61,293 nucleotides of DNA. Source: Salinivenus iranica (GTDB lineage Bacteria > Bacteroidota > Rhodothermia > Rhodothermales > Salinibacteraceae). Below, one piece after another: positions 1 through 8,127 of the stretch. Under the pieces are notes generated by a model that had not been told where the DNA came from, made no database searches, and saw only the letters and a list, made by a program, of their open reading frames with translations. Within the stretch, counting starts at the first letter, position 1. Every line of letters begins with the position of its first letter. Both the position numbers and the translations under genes were made by a program. The stretch covers positions 1-61,293 of the forward strand of contig NCRB01000011.1 in NCBI GenBank assembly GCA_002894665.1, given 5' to 3'.

Positions 1-104
1 TCGCCAGGAAGATGTCTCGACCGTGCTCGACATGACGTGCTGGATGTTCGGGATTTTGAGTTCGATTCGGCCCCCAAAGAATTAACTTGACGAAGTACTG
101 AGTT
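1..104. other. Left-edge noncoding/partial region with possible Rrf2-type site
   Basis: The first 82 bases keep frame 2 open to a stop at 83-85, so they could be the 3' end of a gene cut by the window edge, but the peptide is too short to identify. Just before the ATG of the Rrf2 gene lies an interrupted inverted repeat with arms TAACT (83-87) and AGTTA (101-105). Rrf2 regulators of the IscR type often bind ~25-bp sites with this general shape and repress themselves; autoregulation here is an inference from one weak repeat. Confidence 0.3.
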
Positions 105-569
105 ATGCTGCTCTCTAAACGTTGCGAGTACGGGCTTCGGGCCATGTTGTACCTGGCGACCCTCGACGCGAAGGAGGAGGGGGCTTCCCCGACCCGCGAG
201 TACGTGTCGATTCAGACCGTGAGTGACGACCTGGACATTGGGTTTTCATTTCTCACGAAGGTGCTTCAGCGGCTGAACGACATCGGCCTGCTTACCTCGA
301 AGCGAGGGCGGGGGGGCGGGGTGGCGTTGACGCGGGCACCGGATGCCATCCGGCTCCACGAGATTGTCGTGGCCATCGACGGAGACGACCTCTTCGAGGA
401 GTGTGTGCTGGGCCTGCCGGGCTGTGGGGAGGCCGAACCGTGTCCGCTGCACGAGCACTGGACGGACGAGCGGGAGCGCATCGAAGAGATGTTTCGGGAC
501 ACGACGCTGGCGGACGTTCCGGACGTCCGCCTGGCGCCCTTTATTGAGAAGGAGACGGGACGTGCGTAG
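105..569 (+). CDS. Rrf2 family transcriptional regulator with Fe-S type cysteines
   Basis: A 154-residue protein of the usual Rrf2 length. The N-terminal winged helix-turn-helix begins MLLSKRCEYGLRAML and carries the family motif around residues 60-75 (GLLTSKRGRGGGV). Three cysteines at residues 100, 107 and 113 (C-x6-C-x5-C) match the spacing that binds an Fe-S cluster in IscR, NsrR and RsrR, so it is probably an Fe-S, NO or redox sensor rather than a CymR-like member. It is convergent with the response regulator gene that ends at 579. The target genes cannot be told from the window. Family assignment is firm; cluster binding is inferred from the cysteines. Confidence 0.9.
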   Translation: MLLSKRCEYGLRAMLYLATLDAKEEGASPTREYVSIQTVSDDLDIGFSFLTKVLQRLNDIGLLTSKRGRGGGVALTRAPDAIRLHEIVVAIDGDDLFEECVLGLPGCGEAEPCPLHEHWTDERERIEEMFRDTTLADVPDVRLAPFIEKETGRA

Positions 570-578
570 AAAGGACCG

Positions 579-1325
579 TCAGACCAGGCGGTCACGGATG
601 TCGGGGGCGTAGGAGCGACTGACGCGCACCCTTGTGCCGTCGTCCAGGACGGCGTGGTAGCCGCCGGAGCCGTCGCTGCGCAGGTGGTCGACGGCCGCAA
701 AGGAAATGGCGTGCGACCGGTGGATCCGCGCAAACTGCTTTGGGCCGAGCCGGTCGACCAGCTCACCGAGGCCGGCCGACGAAAGATACGTGTTCTCGGC
801 GGTATGGAGCTTGGCGTAGTCGCCGGCCGCCTCGATCCAGCGAATGTCCTCGGGGGCGACTGGGATGATTTTGTCGCCGTGGCGCACGTAGATCCGATCC
901 GGCGTCTCGTCCTCAGAGGCCCGGGCCTTTTGCAGAAGGGTGGTCAGCCGGTCGACGTACGCGTCGTCCGTTCGGTCGTGGCGGTCCAGGGCACGCGCTA
1001 CGGCTTTCTGGAAGCGGGCCCGGCTGTAGGGTTTGAGCAGATAGTCGACCGCTCCGGCGTCGAAGGCTTCGAGGGCGTACTCGTCGTAGGCGGTGGAGAA
1101 GATGATGGTGGGCAGCGTCTCGATCCGTTCCAGTACGTCGAAGCCGTCGAGGCCCGGCATCTGCACGTCGAGGAAGACGAGCTCGGGGGCCTGTTCGTTG
1201 ATGGCTTCGATCGCCTCCCGGCCGGTGCCGCACTCGCCGATGATCTCGATCGCATCGACGGCGTCGAGGTACTCGCGGAGCAGGTCGCGGGCGGGCGGTT
1301 CGTCGTCGACGATGAGGGCGCGCAT
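579..1325 (-). CDS. LytTR-family response regulator
   Basis: A 248-residue two-component response regulator. The receiver domain covers about residues 1-120, with the acidic pocket at D7-D8, the phosphoacceptor at D53 in VFLDVQMPG, and the conserved K in LLKPYSRARF. A LytTR DNA-binding domain covers about 140-245 (DRIYVRHGDKIIPV, then the HRSHAI region). The start codon is 67 bases after the end of the histidine kinase gene, on the same strand, so the pair is a LytS/LytR-like (YehU/YehT-like) system. It is the last gene of a five-gene minus-strand run that begins with a TonB receptor, so it may sense the substrate or consequence of that uptake system. Confidence 0.93.
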   Translation of the reverse strand: MRALIVDDEPPARDLLREYLDAVDAIEIIGECGTGREAIEAINEQAPELVFLDVQMPGLDGFDVLERIETLPTIIFSTAYDEYALEAFDAGAVDYLLKPYSRARFQKAVARALDRHDRTDDAYVDRLTTLLQKARASEDETPDRIYVRHGDKIIPVAPEDIRWIEAAGDYAKLHTAENTYLSSAGLGELVDRLGPKQFARIHRSHAISFAAVDHLRSDGSGGYHAVLDDGTRVRVSRSYAPDIRDRLV

Positions 1326-1391
1326 CGTGGGAGGGCGTGTGGGCCGAGAGGAGAAACGCAGGGAGAGGACGAGGCGTCCCGGCAGGGGGCG

Positions 1392-2510
1392 TTACGGAGC
1401 GGCATCGTGAGGGATGGAGAACCAGACGCGGAGGCCCGACGGATCGTTCGGGGCGGTTTGCAGGGCGGCCTCGGGGCCGTAGGTGTGTTTCAGTCGAACG
1501 TTGGTGTTGGGAAGGCCCGTCCCGTCGTCCGATGTGGCAAGCGGATCGTCGTCGCACCCCGCGCCGGTGTCGGTCACGCCCACGTGCACGCGATCGCCGG
1601 CCATCGAGACGGTCACCGCGACCGTGCCGCCGTCTTCGCTCGGGGCAATGCCGTGCCGAAGGGCGTTTTCGACGAGGGGCTGTAGGATCATGGGCGGCAC
1701 GGGCGTGTCGAGTGCATCGTTGGGAGCCGACACCTCGACCTCCGTGTTCAGCCGGTCTGAAAACCGGTGGGCTTCCAGGGTCAGATAGCGCCGGGCAAAG
1801 TTGACCTCCTCGCGGAGCGGCACGGCCGTGCGGTCGGTGCCGTCGAGGGCATAGCGCAGGAGGTCGGACAGCTTGGCGATCATCTCGCGGGCCTGGTCGG
1901 GGGCCCGCCTCAGCGTGGCACTGATGGAGTTGAGCGTGTTGAAGAGGAAATGCGGATTGATCTGCGCCTTGAGGGCGGCCAGCTCTTGCTCTCGGGCGCG
2001 GGCCCACAGCTCGGTGGCCTGCTGTTCTTTTTGCCGGAGCCGCTGCACGTATCGCACCAGGTGGTACACGGCAAACTGGACGACGTAGACCGTCACGTTG
2101 GAGAGAAAAATCCACTGGTAGCGGTCGGCGAGGGCGTTGCGGAGGTCAATCCCGAGGCCCTGGTTGTAGAACAGGAGATGGCTTTCGAGCCCGATCCAGG
2201 CGTAGAGGGGGGCCAGGACGACGTGGACGGCGAGCACCCAGCCCCAGTGCGTGCGATCCATCCGGCGGACCGTAAGCCACCAGATCGGCACGCTGTAGAG
2301 CGCCAGCAGGCCGTTCGAAATGATCTGGCTGGGGACGGCCCACGCCAGCGGCACGCCTTCGCCGCGGGCGATGAGGAGGGCGTAGAGCACGGTGTAGAGT
2401 CCCCAAAAGAGGGCCGCGAGGGCCACGCCCCGTGCCGTGATGGTGGGTTTGGGCAGGTGCGGGGTTGAAGAGGGCGGGTGGATACTGGACGGCGGTGGGC
2501 GCGAAGGCAT
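1392..2510 (-). CDS. LytS/YehU-type sensor histidine kinase
   Basis: A 372-residue membrane kinase. The N-terminal half (about residues 25-155) holds four hydrophobic segments and no large periplasmic domain. The His_kinase domain follows, with phosphoacceptor H187 in AQINPHFLFNTLNSI. The C-terminal HATPase domain has the N-box VENALRHGI and glycine-rich motifs DTGAG and GTGLPN. This His-kinase class pairs with LytTR regulators, and the next gene downstream is one. The start is 27 bases after the TPR lipoprotein gene, suggesting co-transcription. The signal could be membrane state or a contact with the neighbouring receptor; nothing in the sequence decides this. Confidence 0.92.
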   Translation of the reverse strand: MPSRPPPSSIHPPSSTPHLPKPTITARGVALAALFWGLYTVLYALLIARGEGVPLAWAVPSQIISNGLLALYSVPIWWLTVRRMDRTHWGWVLAVHVVLAPLYAWIGLESHLLFYNQGLGIDLRNALADRYQWIFLSNVTVYVVQFAVYHLVRYVQRLRQKEQQATELWARAREQELAALKAQINPHFLFNTLNSISATLRRAPDQAREMIAKLSDLLRYALDGTDRTAVPLREEVNFARRYLTLEAHRFSDRLNTEVEVSAPNDALDTPVPPMILQPLVENALRHGIAPSEDGGTVAVTVSMAGDRVHVGVTDTGAGCDDDPLATSDDGTGLPNTNVRLKHTYGPEAALQTAPNDPSGLRVWFSIPHDAAP

Positions 2511-2537
2511 GAGGGCGTGGACGGGATTGGGATGGGA

Positions 2538-3353
2538 TTAGCCGGCCTGTTCGTTGAGCCGGGGCAGCAGGACCTCCTGCACCCAACCGAAGTCGGAGTC
2601 GAGGTCGAGGGCCGTCTGGAAGGCGGACCGGGCGTCGTCGTACCGCTCGGCCTCCATGTGGGCGAGGCCAATCCAGGCGTAGGCCTCGGCGTGGCCCCAG
2701 CTGGGCGCAAGCGGATCCTCAATGGGTTCCTGTTCCGCCAGCCGGGCGGCTTTTTCAAACTTCTTGAGTGCACGTTCCTTGTCGCCGCCAAACATGGAGG
2801 GCGTAAAGAAATCCGACGTGCCGTCGATGATCCAGACGCGTGGGTTGTTGGGAGCCAGCTCTTTGGCGCGGGCCCGGGCCTCGTCGGCGTCGGAGCTCAG
2901 GGTCATGCCCTGCATGGGGTTCATGCCCATCATCTGTCCGTAGCTGCCGGCCAGCAGGGCCCAGGCGTCGGCCATCGTGGAGTCCACATCGATTGCGCGT
3001 TTCAGGTGACTGATGGCGTCTTCGACGTGTGTCTCCCGACGCTCCTCGGCGTCTTCGGGCAACTGGTTGGCGATGCGGTAGCCGGCCAAGGCAGTGTAGT
3101 AATGGGCGAGGGCTTGCCGATCGGCATGGCCGGTGGCCTGCACGGCAAGGGTGCGGGCGTGTTTGAGCGAGTCCAACGCGCCGTGGTCCGTGCCCTCCTC
3201 GATGAGGGCTTTTGCTCGCTGAAGGAGCGAGTCCGCCGGGGGCGTGTCGGAGGGAGAGGCCGAGGCGGCGGGGGCGACGGGGGAACTGGAGCTGCACGCG
3301 AGGAGGGCGAGGGCGACGGCAAGGACGGTGGCGAAGCGAGACATACGATCCAT
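2538..3353 (-). CDS. TPR-repeat lipoprotein
   Basis: I place the start at 3353 (MDRMSRFATV); a longer open frame upstream lacks protein character. An alternative start lies at 3344. The signal peptide ends in a lipobox, LALLAC, with C20 as the lipidated residue, then a Ser/Pro/Ala-rich linker. The rest (about 270 residues) is helical with several tetratricopeptide-like units, for example around the HYYTALAGYRIA and AEAYAWIGLAHMEAERYDDA segments. It is likely periplasmic and membrane anchored. It sits between an amidohydrolase and the histidine kinase in the same run, so it may be a binding or scaffolding partner of the TonB receptor operon. Function otherwise unknown. Confidence 0.82.
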   Translation of the reverse strand: MDRMSRFATVLAVALALLACSSSSPVAPAASASPSDTPPADSLLQRAKALIEEGTDHGALDSLKHARTLAVQATGHADRQALAHYYTALAGYRIANQLPEDAEERRETHVEDAISHLKRAIDVDSTMADAWALLAGSYGQMMGMNPMQGMTLSSDADEARARAKELAPNNPRVWIIDGTSDFFTPSMFGGDKERALKKFEKAARLAEQEPIEDPLAPSWGHAEAYAWIGLAHMEAERYDDARSAFQTALDLDSDFGWVQEVLLPRLNEQAG

Positions 3354-3391
3354 GGAATCGGGGGATTGGTGAGCAGGGGGCGCTGATGAGG

Positions 3392-4753
3392 TTATGGGGT
3401 GGGCACGTCGGGGACTGCGGACGTGATCTCGTCTTGCACGGCGGACCGATCCACGACGCGGCCGCGGGAGATCACGCGGTGGATGTGCTGCGTGTGGCGA
3501 ATGTCTGTGAGGGGGGAGGCATTGAGCACGAGCAGGTGGGCGCGGTCGCCGGGGCGGAGGCCAATGGGGGCGTCGAGGAAGCGGCCGGGCCGAGTCGTAG
3601 CTGCGGCGAGGGCCTCCCATTCCGACAGGCCGGCCTGCGTCAGCCGCACGAGTTCGCGGTGGAGCGAGTAGCCCTGAAAGAGTCCCGGGTTGCCAGCGTC
3701 GGTGCCGGCTAGGAGGGGAAGGCCGGCCGCGGCGGCCGACCCGACCGCGTCGAGGCGCTGGGGGCGGTGTTCAGATTGCCGTTCCATCCACTCCCGGATG
3801 GACGACGGCACGGTGGACGTGTCGCGGTAGGCGGCAAGGAGGGACGAGTCCGCGACGGCGCGGAGCAGATCGTTTTGGAGGCGGTCGGGGTGTTCGAGCA
3901 GGTGAGAAAGCTCCGTGTGGACGGCGAGCGTGGGGATCCAGGCGGTGCCGCGCGCCTGCATCGCCGAGAGGGTGGAGTCGGGGAGAGGCGCCGGCGGCGT
4001 GTGCGTGATGGCGTCTACGCCCGCTGCGATCGTTTCGTGGGTCCCTTTCCAGCTCTCCACGTGCACAACCGTCTTGAGATCATGACGGTGCGCCGCGTCG
4101 ACAATTGCCCTCATCGTGGGCCGGTCCATGGAGGGGAAGCGCTCGGTGCGGTACGGGTGGTAGACGAGCTTCACCACGTCGGGGGCGCGGGCAGCGAGCG
4201 AATCGACCGTCTGGCGGGCATCGTCGGGGGAGGTCACGGTTCGGGTGGGCACGCCGTACTCGGTGCCGTGGCCGTCGGGGCACGTGAGGACGGGACCGGC
4301 GGCGTAGATGTCGGCCGCCCGGAGGCCGTTGCGTCGCTGCGTATTACGGAGCTCGAAGATGTAGTCTTCCGGAGAGAAGAGATCGAGGAAGGCCGTGACG
4401 CCGGCGTAGAGCATGGCGCGCGCCGTGCCGTCGGTCTGCAGCAGCTGGCGTTCCTGGAAGGCCGGACCGGCGTTGCCCCACGAGTGGACGTGGGCGTCGA
4501 CCAGGCCGGGGAGAACCCACTTGCCGTCGAGGTCGAGGGTGCGGCCGTCGAAGTCGGCGGGCGCCTCCTCCAGCACAGCAGCGATGCGTTCGCCCTCGAC
4601 GTAGAGCGCTCCCCGTTTCACCGTTTTCGTCTCCGGATTGACCAGGCGCGCGTTCGTCAGGAGCAGGCGATGCGTTGAGTCGGGCGTAGGCTGGGCACTG
4701 CTGCCGGACGGGAGCAGAAGCAGGACGGCGAGGAGCAGGGCGAACGGAGTCAT
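3392..4753 (-). CDS. Exported amidohydrolase (imidazolonepropionase/prolidase-like)
   Basis: A metal-dependent amidohydrolase with a signal peptide (MTPFALLLAVLLLLPSGSSA). Metal ligands are visible: HxH in PGLVDAHVH, a lysine in DVVKLVYHP as the likely carbamylated bridge, VVHVESW, and the aspartate in GTDAGNPG. The C-terminal small beta domain returns with RPGDRAHLLVLNASPL. Relatives cleave cyclic amides or Xaa-Pro-type dipeptides; the substrate is not shown. The open frame runs to 4783, but the extra 10 residues (MTHTLMTHPL) are translated from a short tandem repeat, so I prefer the start at 4753. It lies 80 bases after the TonB receptor gene, suggesting that it processes an imported peptide or related compound. 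Confidence 0.87.
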   Translation of the reverse strand: MTPFALLLAVLLLLPSGSSAQPTPDSTHRLLLTNARLVNPETKTVKRGALYVEGERIAAVLEEAPADFDGRTLDLDGKWVLPGLVDAHVHSWGNAGPAFQERQLLQTDGTARAMLYAGVTAFLDLFSPEDYIFELRNTQRRNGLRAADIYAAGPVLTCPDGHGTEYGVPTRTVTSPDDARQTVDSLAARAPDVVKLVYHPYRTERFPSMDRPTMRAIVDAAHRHDLKTVVHVESWKGTHETIAAGVDAITHTPPAPLPDSTLSAMQARGTAWIPTLAVHTELSHLLEHPDRLQNDLLRAVADSSLLAAYRDTSTVPSSIREWMERQSEHRPQRLDAVGSAAAAGLPLLAGTDAGNPGLFQGYSLHRELVRLTQAGLSEWEALAAATTRPGRFLDAPIGLRPGDRAHLLVLNASPLTDIRHTQHIHRVISRGRVVDRSAVQDEITSAVPDVPTP

Positions 4754-4791
4754 GAGTGGGTGAGTCATGAGTGTATGAGTCATGAGTCACG
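4738..4791. repeat. Short tandem repeat, TCATGAGT units
   Basis: Four imperfect copies of a GAGTCATGAGT-like unit overlap the start of the amidohydrolase gene and reach into the gap before it. A related remnant (TCATGAGTTAACGAGTTATG) lies at 7239-7256 upstream of the TonB receptor gene. It looks like slippage-generated sequence that creates several in-frame ATG codons. Confidence 0.6.
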
Positions 4792-4832
4792 AGTTTTGGA
4801 GGTATGAGGTGGTCCTCGGCTGGCAGTGGAGA

Positions 4833-7058
4833 TCAAAGGGTGAGCGTGAGGCCGACGTAGATGGATCGCCGGAAGTTGGTCGTGCGGTATTGCCGTTCGG
4901 TGTAGTCCGGTGAGTAGGTCACGTCGATGGCGTTTGCGCGGTCGAGGACGTTGTTGACGGCGGCGTAGAGGACGACATTTTGCTGCCGGTTGAAGGCCCA
5001 GTAATAGCTCACCTGGAGGTCGAGGCGGTGGTAGGCCGGGAGGCGCCGGCTGCCCACCGGCCCGTCCACGGGCAAGAGCGCGCCGGCCCCCATCGGCTCA
5101 GTGCCCACGACGGGCGTGTAGGGGCGCCCCGTCACGTAGTCGTAGCTGCCGCCGAGGCGGACCTGGTCGACCACGCGCACCTTCCCGACCGCCGTGAACT
5201 GGTGCGTCAGGTCGTAGGGAGCCGGGCCGTTTTCCAGCTCCACGTTCGTCCCCCGGTCCCGGGGCTGGGTGCGGTGGGAGCGGAGGAGGCTGTAGGAGGC
5301 CCATCCGTTGAAGCGTGTGCCGAGGAACGATCCGTACTTGGCGAACAGGTCCATGCCTCGCGCAAAGCCCATTCCGTCGTTGGCGTAGCGCGAGGATCCG
5401 GTGCGGACAACTAGGTCCTGGTAGGGCTTGTGATAGGCCTCCGCGCGGAGCAACAGGTGTTCCCGCTCGTGGCGCAGGCCCACCACCACGTGTTGCGCGC
5501 TCTGGGCACCGAGGGTGTTTTCGCCGACGTGCTCGCTGTAGGTGCTAAGCTCGGGGAACTGGTGGTAGAGTCCCCAGGCGGCCCGTAGCTGCGTCTTCGG
5601 CGCAAACGACCACGAGAGCCCAACCCGCGGATCGACGACTGGACGGCCGGCCCGGCTGTGGACGTCGGTGCGCAGCCCGGCCCGCGCGACGACCGACGAG
5701 AGCAGGCTCGATTCGACCTCGACGTACCCGCCGGCCCGCGTGGCCCGCACGGATTCGTCGACCGAGCGGGTGGGCGCATCGGGCGCCACCACGTCTGGCT
5801 GAGTGGGAAACGTGCCGTCGAACTGGTAGCGCCGCCGCTCGACGGTGCCGCCGGTGCGAAGGGTCCAGTCCTCGGTGGTGCGCGTGGCGTCGACGCGAAG
5901 CTTCCCTGCCCGGTCGGTCGGGGACAGGTCGAGGGCGCCGAGCGTCTTTTCCGACGTATAGGCGTTCCAGGAGGCACTCGACTCCACCGTCCACCCGCTC
6001 GCCTGGGCCGTCCACTGCAGGTTGTAAAGCCGGTTCGTCGTCTGGCCCCGGTAGACGCCGGAGTAGGTGCCTTCGGTCGTCTCCACGCCGATGCGGTTGT
6101 GGCGGGCAAAGGCGAAGAGCTTCAGCTGCCCGGCAGGGCCGTAGTCCCAGGTCAGGCCCAGGTTTCCGTCCAGGCCCTGGGGCACGGTAGCGTAGTCCCC
6201 GCGCTGACCGTTGACGCGGAAGAGCACCCCGGTAAACGACCGGTTGCCGGAGAGCCGGAGGCCGAGTTCGTCCTCCGCGAGGGGCTGGTCGAGGGAGACG
6301 GACGCGGCGGCGAGCCCCAGGTTCAGGTACCGGCTCGATTCCTCGGGGCGGTCCTTCGATTCCATTGCGAGGACGCCCGAGAGCGCGTCGCCGTACTGGG
6401 CCGAGAAGCCGCCCGTGGCAAACGTGGTGCCGCCGACGAGGAAGGGGCGCACGGCGCCGAACGACCCGCCCGCCGGCGACTCGTAACGGTAGGGGGTGTA
6501 GACCGTCGCCTGGTCGAGCAGGGTCTTCGTCTCAGTCACGTCGCCGCCGCGCACGAACAGGCCGGCGCCGTCGCCCGGCGCGGCCACGCCGGGAAACGAT
6601 TGCAGGGCGCGGAAAAGATCTCCGGCGGCGCCCGGCGTCGTCACGGCCTCCGTCGAGCTGAGGGTCGCCTCCGAGGGGGAGCCGGTCGAGAAGGTCTCGC
6701 CCGTCACGACGGCCTCGTCGAGTTCAACGCTCTCAGCCCGGAGCGCGAGCCGAACGGTGGTCGTGTCCCCGGCCTGGAGGCGAATGGACCGCTTCACCGG
6801 GTCGTAGCCGACGGCCGAGGCCTGCAGGACGACCGATCCGAGGCGGGTCGTCTCGAAGCGGAATCGACCGTCCTCTCCCGCAGCGGCACCGATGGCCGTG
6901 CCTTCGATCTGCACGTTCGCGTGGGGTACGCCGACGCCCTCTTCGGCGTCGCGTACCTGGCCCTCCACGACGGCGGGCTGGGCGAGCCCCGGCGCTGCGG
7001 CAAGTGCGAGGAGCCCCACCAAGCTGACGCCGAAACAGGAGACGACGCGGGCAAACAT
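4833..7058 (-). CDS. TonB-dependent outer-membrane receptor with carboxypeptidase-like N-terminal domain
   Basis: A 741-residue outer-membrane receptor. After a signal peptide ending GLAQPA comes a carboxypeptidase-regulatory-like beta domain (about residues 30-115), then the plug domain (about 120-235, with GAGLFVRGGDVTETKTLLDQ-type plug features) and a beta barrel ending in the typical aromatic strand IYVGLTLTL. The domain order is that of Bacteroidota receptors, but there is no SusD partner, which argues against a polysaccharide system and for a small peptide, metal chelate or cofactor. It is the first gene of the run that includes an amidohydrolase, a TPR lipoprotein and a two-component system. 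TonB and ExbBD are not in the window. Confidence 0.92.
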   Translation of the reverse strand: MFARVVSCFGVSLVGLLALAAAPGLAQPAVVEGQVRDAEEGVGVPHANVQIEGTAIGAAAGEDGRFRFETTRLGSVVLQASAVGYDPVKRSIRLQAGDTTTVRLALRAESVELDEAVVTGETFSTGSPSEATLSSTEAVTTPGAAGDLFRALQSFPGVAAPGDGAGLFVRGGDVTETKTLLDQATVYTPYRYESPAGGSFGAVRPFLVGGTTFATGGFSAQYGDALSGVLAMESKDRPEESSRYLNLGLAAASVSLDQPLAEDELGLRLSGNRSFTGVLFRVNGQRGDYATVPQGLDGNLGLTWDYGPAGQLKLFAFARHNRIGVETTEGTYSGVYRGQTTNRLYNLQWTAQASGWTVESSASWNAYTSEKTLGALDLSPTDRAGKLRVDATRTTEDWTLRTGGTVERRRYQFDGTFPTQPDVVAPDAPTRSVDESVRATRAGGYVEVESSLLSSVVARAGLRTDVHSRAGRPVVDPRVGLSWSFAPKTQLRAAWGLYHQFPELSTYSEHVGENTLGAQSAQHVVVGLRHEREHLLLRAEAYHKPYQDLVVRTGSSRYANDGMGFARGMDLFAKYGSFLGTRFNGWASYSLLRSHRTQPRDRGTNVELENGPAPYDLTHQFTAVGKVRVVDQVRLGGSYDYVTGRPYTPVVGTEPMGAGALLPVDGPVGSRRLPAYHRLDLQVSYYWAFNRQQNVVLYAAVNNVLDRANAIDVTYSPDYTERQYRTTNFRRSIYVGLTLTL

Positions 7059-7321
7059 GGCGAGGAGTGTGTTGGACGAGAGTGTGCGTCGTGTTGTCGT
7101 CCTCGCCTATTCGCACAGCCGGCCCGCGTTCGAGGGGAATCGACGGGTCGTGTGTGGGATCGACGGAGCGGAATGAGAAGCGATGAATCCGTTTCGCAAA
7201 GTCGGACCGGTCTCCTCGGCGTCGGTCGGATTCGGTCATGAGTTAACGAGTTATGCGTTTGGAGAGTCACAGATCGGGAGAGGCCCCGTGTGCCTGAACA
7301 GCATCTGCGGCTGAGACATAC
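7059..7321. other. Intergenic region upstream of TonB receptor
   Basis: No convincing gene is seen. It should hold the promoter of the five-gene minus-strand run. It contains the ATGAGTTAACGAGTTATG repeat remnant at 7239-7256, and it ends at the terminator of the next gene. Confidence 0.5.
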
Positions 7322-7355
7322 AAAAAAGGCCGACCCGCCGGATGGCGAATCGGCC
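7322..7355 (-). terminator. Rho-independent terminator of the 69-residue Cys protein gene
   Basis: On the minus strand a stem GGCCGA/TCGGCC (7350-7355 with 7328-7333) encloses a second stem CGCC/GGCG around GGAT, and is followed by six T (the A-run at 7322-7327). It lies 27 bases past the stop of the minus-strand gene at 7382. Confidence 0.85.
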
Positions 7356-7381
7356 CGAAAGGCGCAGTATGGAGAACGAAC

Positions 7382-7591
7382 TCAGGCGACGACTTCGGCC
7401 TGCTCCTCAGGGACCGGCATGGCTTCGAAGCGCACGCCCTGGTCGCCCGGATACGGCTCGTGGTGGTCGTGTTGATTGCGCCAGATCTCCTCCGGAATGC
7501 CCTCGGGGAAGGCCTCGCAGACGGCCTCCTCGTCCCGATTCCGGTCGAGATGCTGGCAGGACTTGCACATCGGCTCGATGTCGTGGGCCAT
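7382..7591 (-). CDS. Small Cys-rich conserved protein
   Basis: A 69-residue soluble protein with C-x2-C near the N terminus (MCKSCQHL), a third cysteine at AVCEAFP, and the pattern [10 protein letters not shown] followed by a His-rich DHHEP and PGDQGVRFE. This arrangement recurs in small bacterial and phage proteins of unknown function; three Cys and clustered His suggest metal or Fe-S binding. It has its own terminator and is preceded by a palindrome at 7679-7697 that matches a second one in front of the divergent gene at 7836. That pairing suggests iron or metal control, which is an inference. Confidence 0.8.
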   Translation of the reverse strand: MAHDIEPMCKSCQHLDRNRDEEAVCEAFPEGIPEEIWRNQHDHHEPYPGDQGVRFEAMPVPEEQAEVVA

Positions 7592-7678
7592 GGTGTGGAG
7601 GCTGGGTTGTGTACAGGGAGAGGAGTCAGGGGAAAGATCCGAACAGAGCGGGCAGGCCGGAGATCCGCCGCGGCCAAT

Positions 7679-7697
7679 ATTTAGAGGCAGTCTAAAT
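7679..7697. promoter_or_regulatory. Palindromic operator A (Irr/Fur-like)
   Basis: ATTTAGAG-GCA-GTCTAAAT, a 19-bp inverted repeat with a single mismatch and a 3-base spacer, 82 bases upstream of the Cys-protein start at 7591. The geometry resembles the rhizobial iron control element bound by Irr (TTTAGAA-N3-TTCTAAA), but the inner bases differ. Confidence 0.7.
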
Positions 7698-7788
7698 CCG
7701 TGAGAAGATCTGCCCTGCGCGCCGATTTTCGGGGAGATCGGCCGGGATTTCGTAGGAGTGAGTTGCGCGAATCCACTGACGTGGTTTA

Positions 7789-7805
7789 TTTAGACTCTGT
7801 CTAAA
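7789..7805. promoter_or_regulatory. Palindromic operator B (Irr/Fur-like)
   Basis: TTTAGAC-TCT-GTCTAAA, a perfect 7-3-7 inverted repeat 30 bases upstream of the plus-strand start at 7836. It matches operator A in 13 of 14 arm bases, so both probably bind the same dimeric regulator. Confidence 0.75.
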
Positions 7806-7835
7806 CTTACAATTCCAAGTCTTCCCTCGCCGTCC

Positions 7836-8117
7836 ATGTGTCTGGCCGAATTCAAGAAAGAGGCGCCCGTCGACTTTGAAGTACGGGAGCGTCCGGGACA
7901 GCACGACTACAAGTACTGTCTCTGTGGCAAGGGGTGCACGCTGGGGGTGCTGTTTGAAACGTCGACCCGCGTGTGCTTCGAGTGGCTCACGGAGAACGGT
8001 CGCGCGGTGGAGTACCGGCCGGAGCTCCGGTACAAGGCGTGGGCGAAGCGGGAGGTGGCGCGTCTTGTGGCGGAGGGGTGGTGGACCCCGGTAGACGCAG
8101 ACGGAATTGCGGCGTAG
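7836..8117 (+). CDS. Small hypothetical protein with CxCxxxC motif
   Basis: A 93-residue protein that I do not recognise. It has an N-terminal Cys (MCLAEF), a CLCGKGC cluster around residues 28-34 and one further Cys (RVCFEW); the second half is helical and charged. Four of the five Cys lie in the first third, which fits metal or redox binding. It is divergent from the 69-residue Cys protein, with two matching palindromes between them, and convergent with the FAD oxidoreductase (gap of 10 bases). The operator directly upstream supports that it is a real gene. Confidence 0.65.
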   Translation: MCLAEFKKEAPVDFEVRERPGQHDYKYCLCGKGCTLGVLFETSTRVCFEWLTENGRAVEYRPELRYKAWAKREVARLVAEGWWTPVDADGIAA

Positions 8118-8127
8118 GCGGGAGCCA

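Noticed and set aside
654-1685. Long plus-strand open frame of 343 codons
   Set aside because: It lies wholly opposite the response regulator and kinase genes, and its sequence has no family pattern. High G+C makes such shadows common.
5658-7241. Plus-strand open frame of 527 codons
   Set aside because: It is antisense to the TonB receptor, which has a complete domain plan; the frame is Arg/Gly-rich without any motif.
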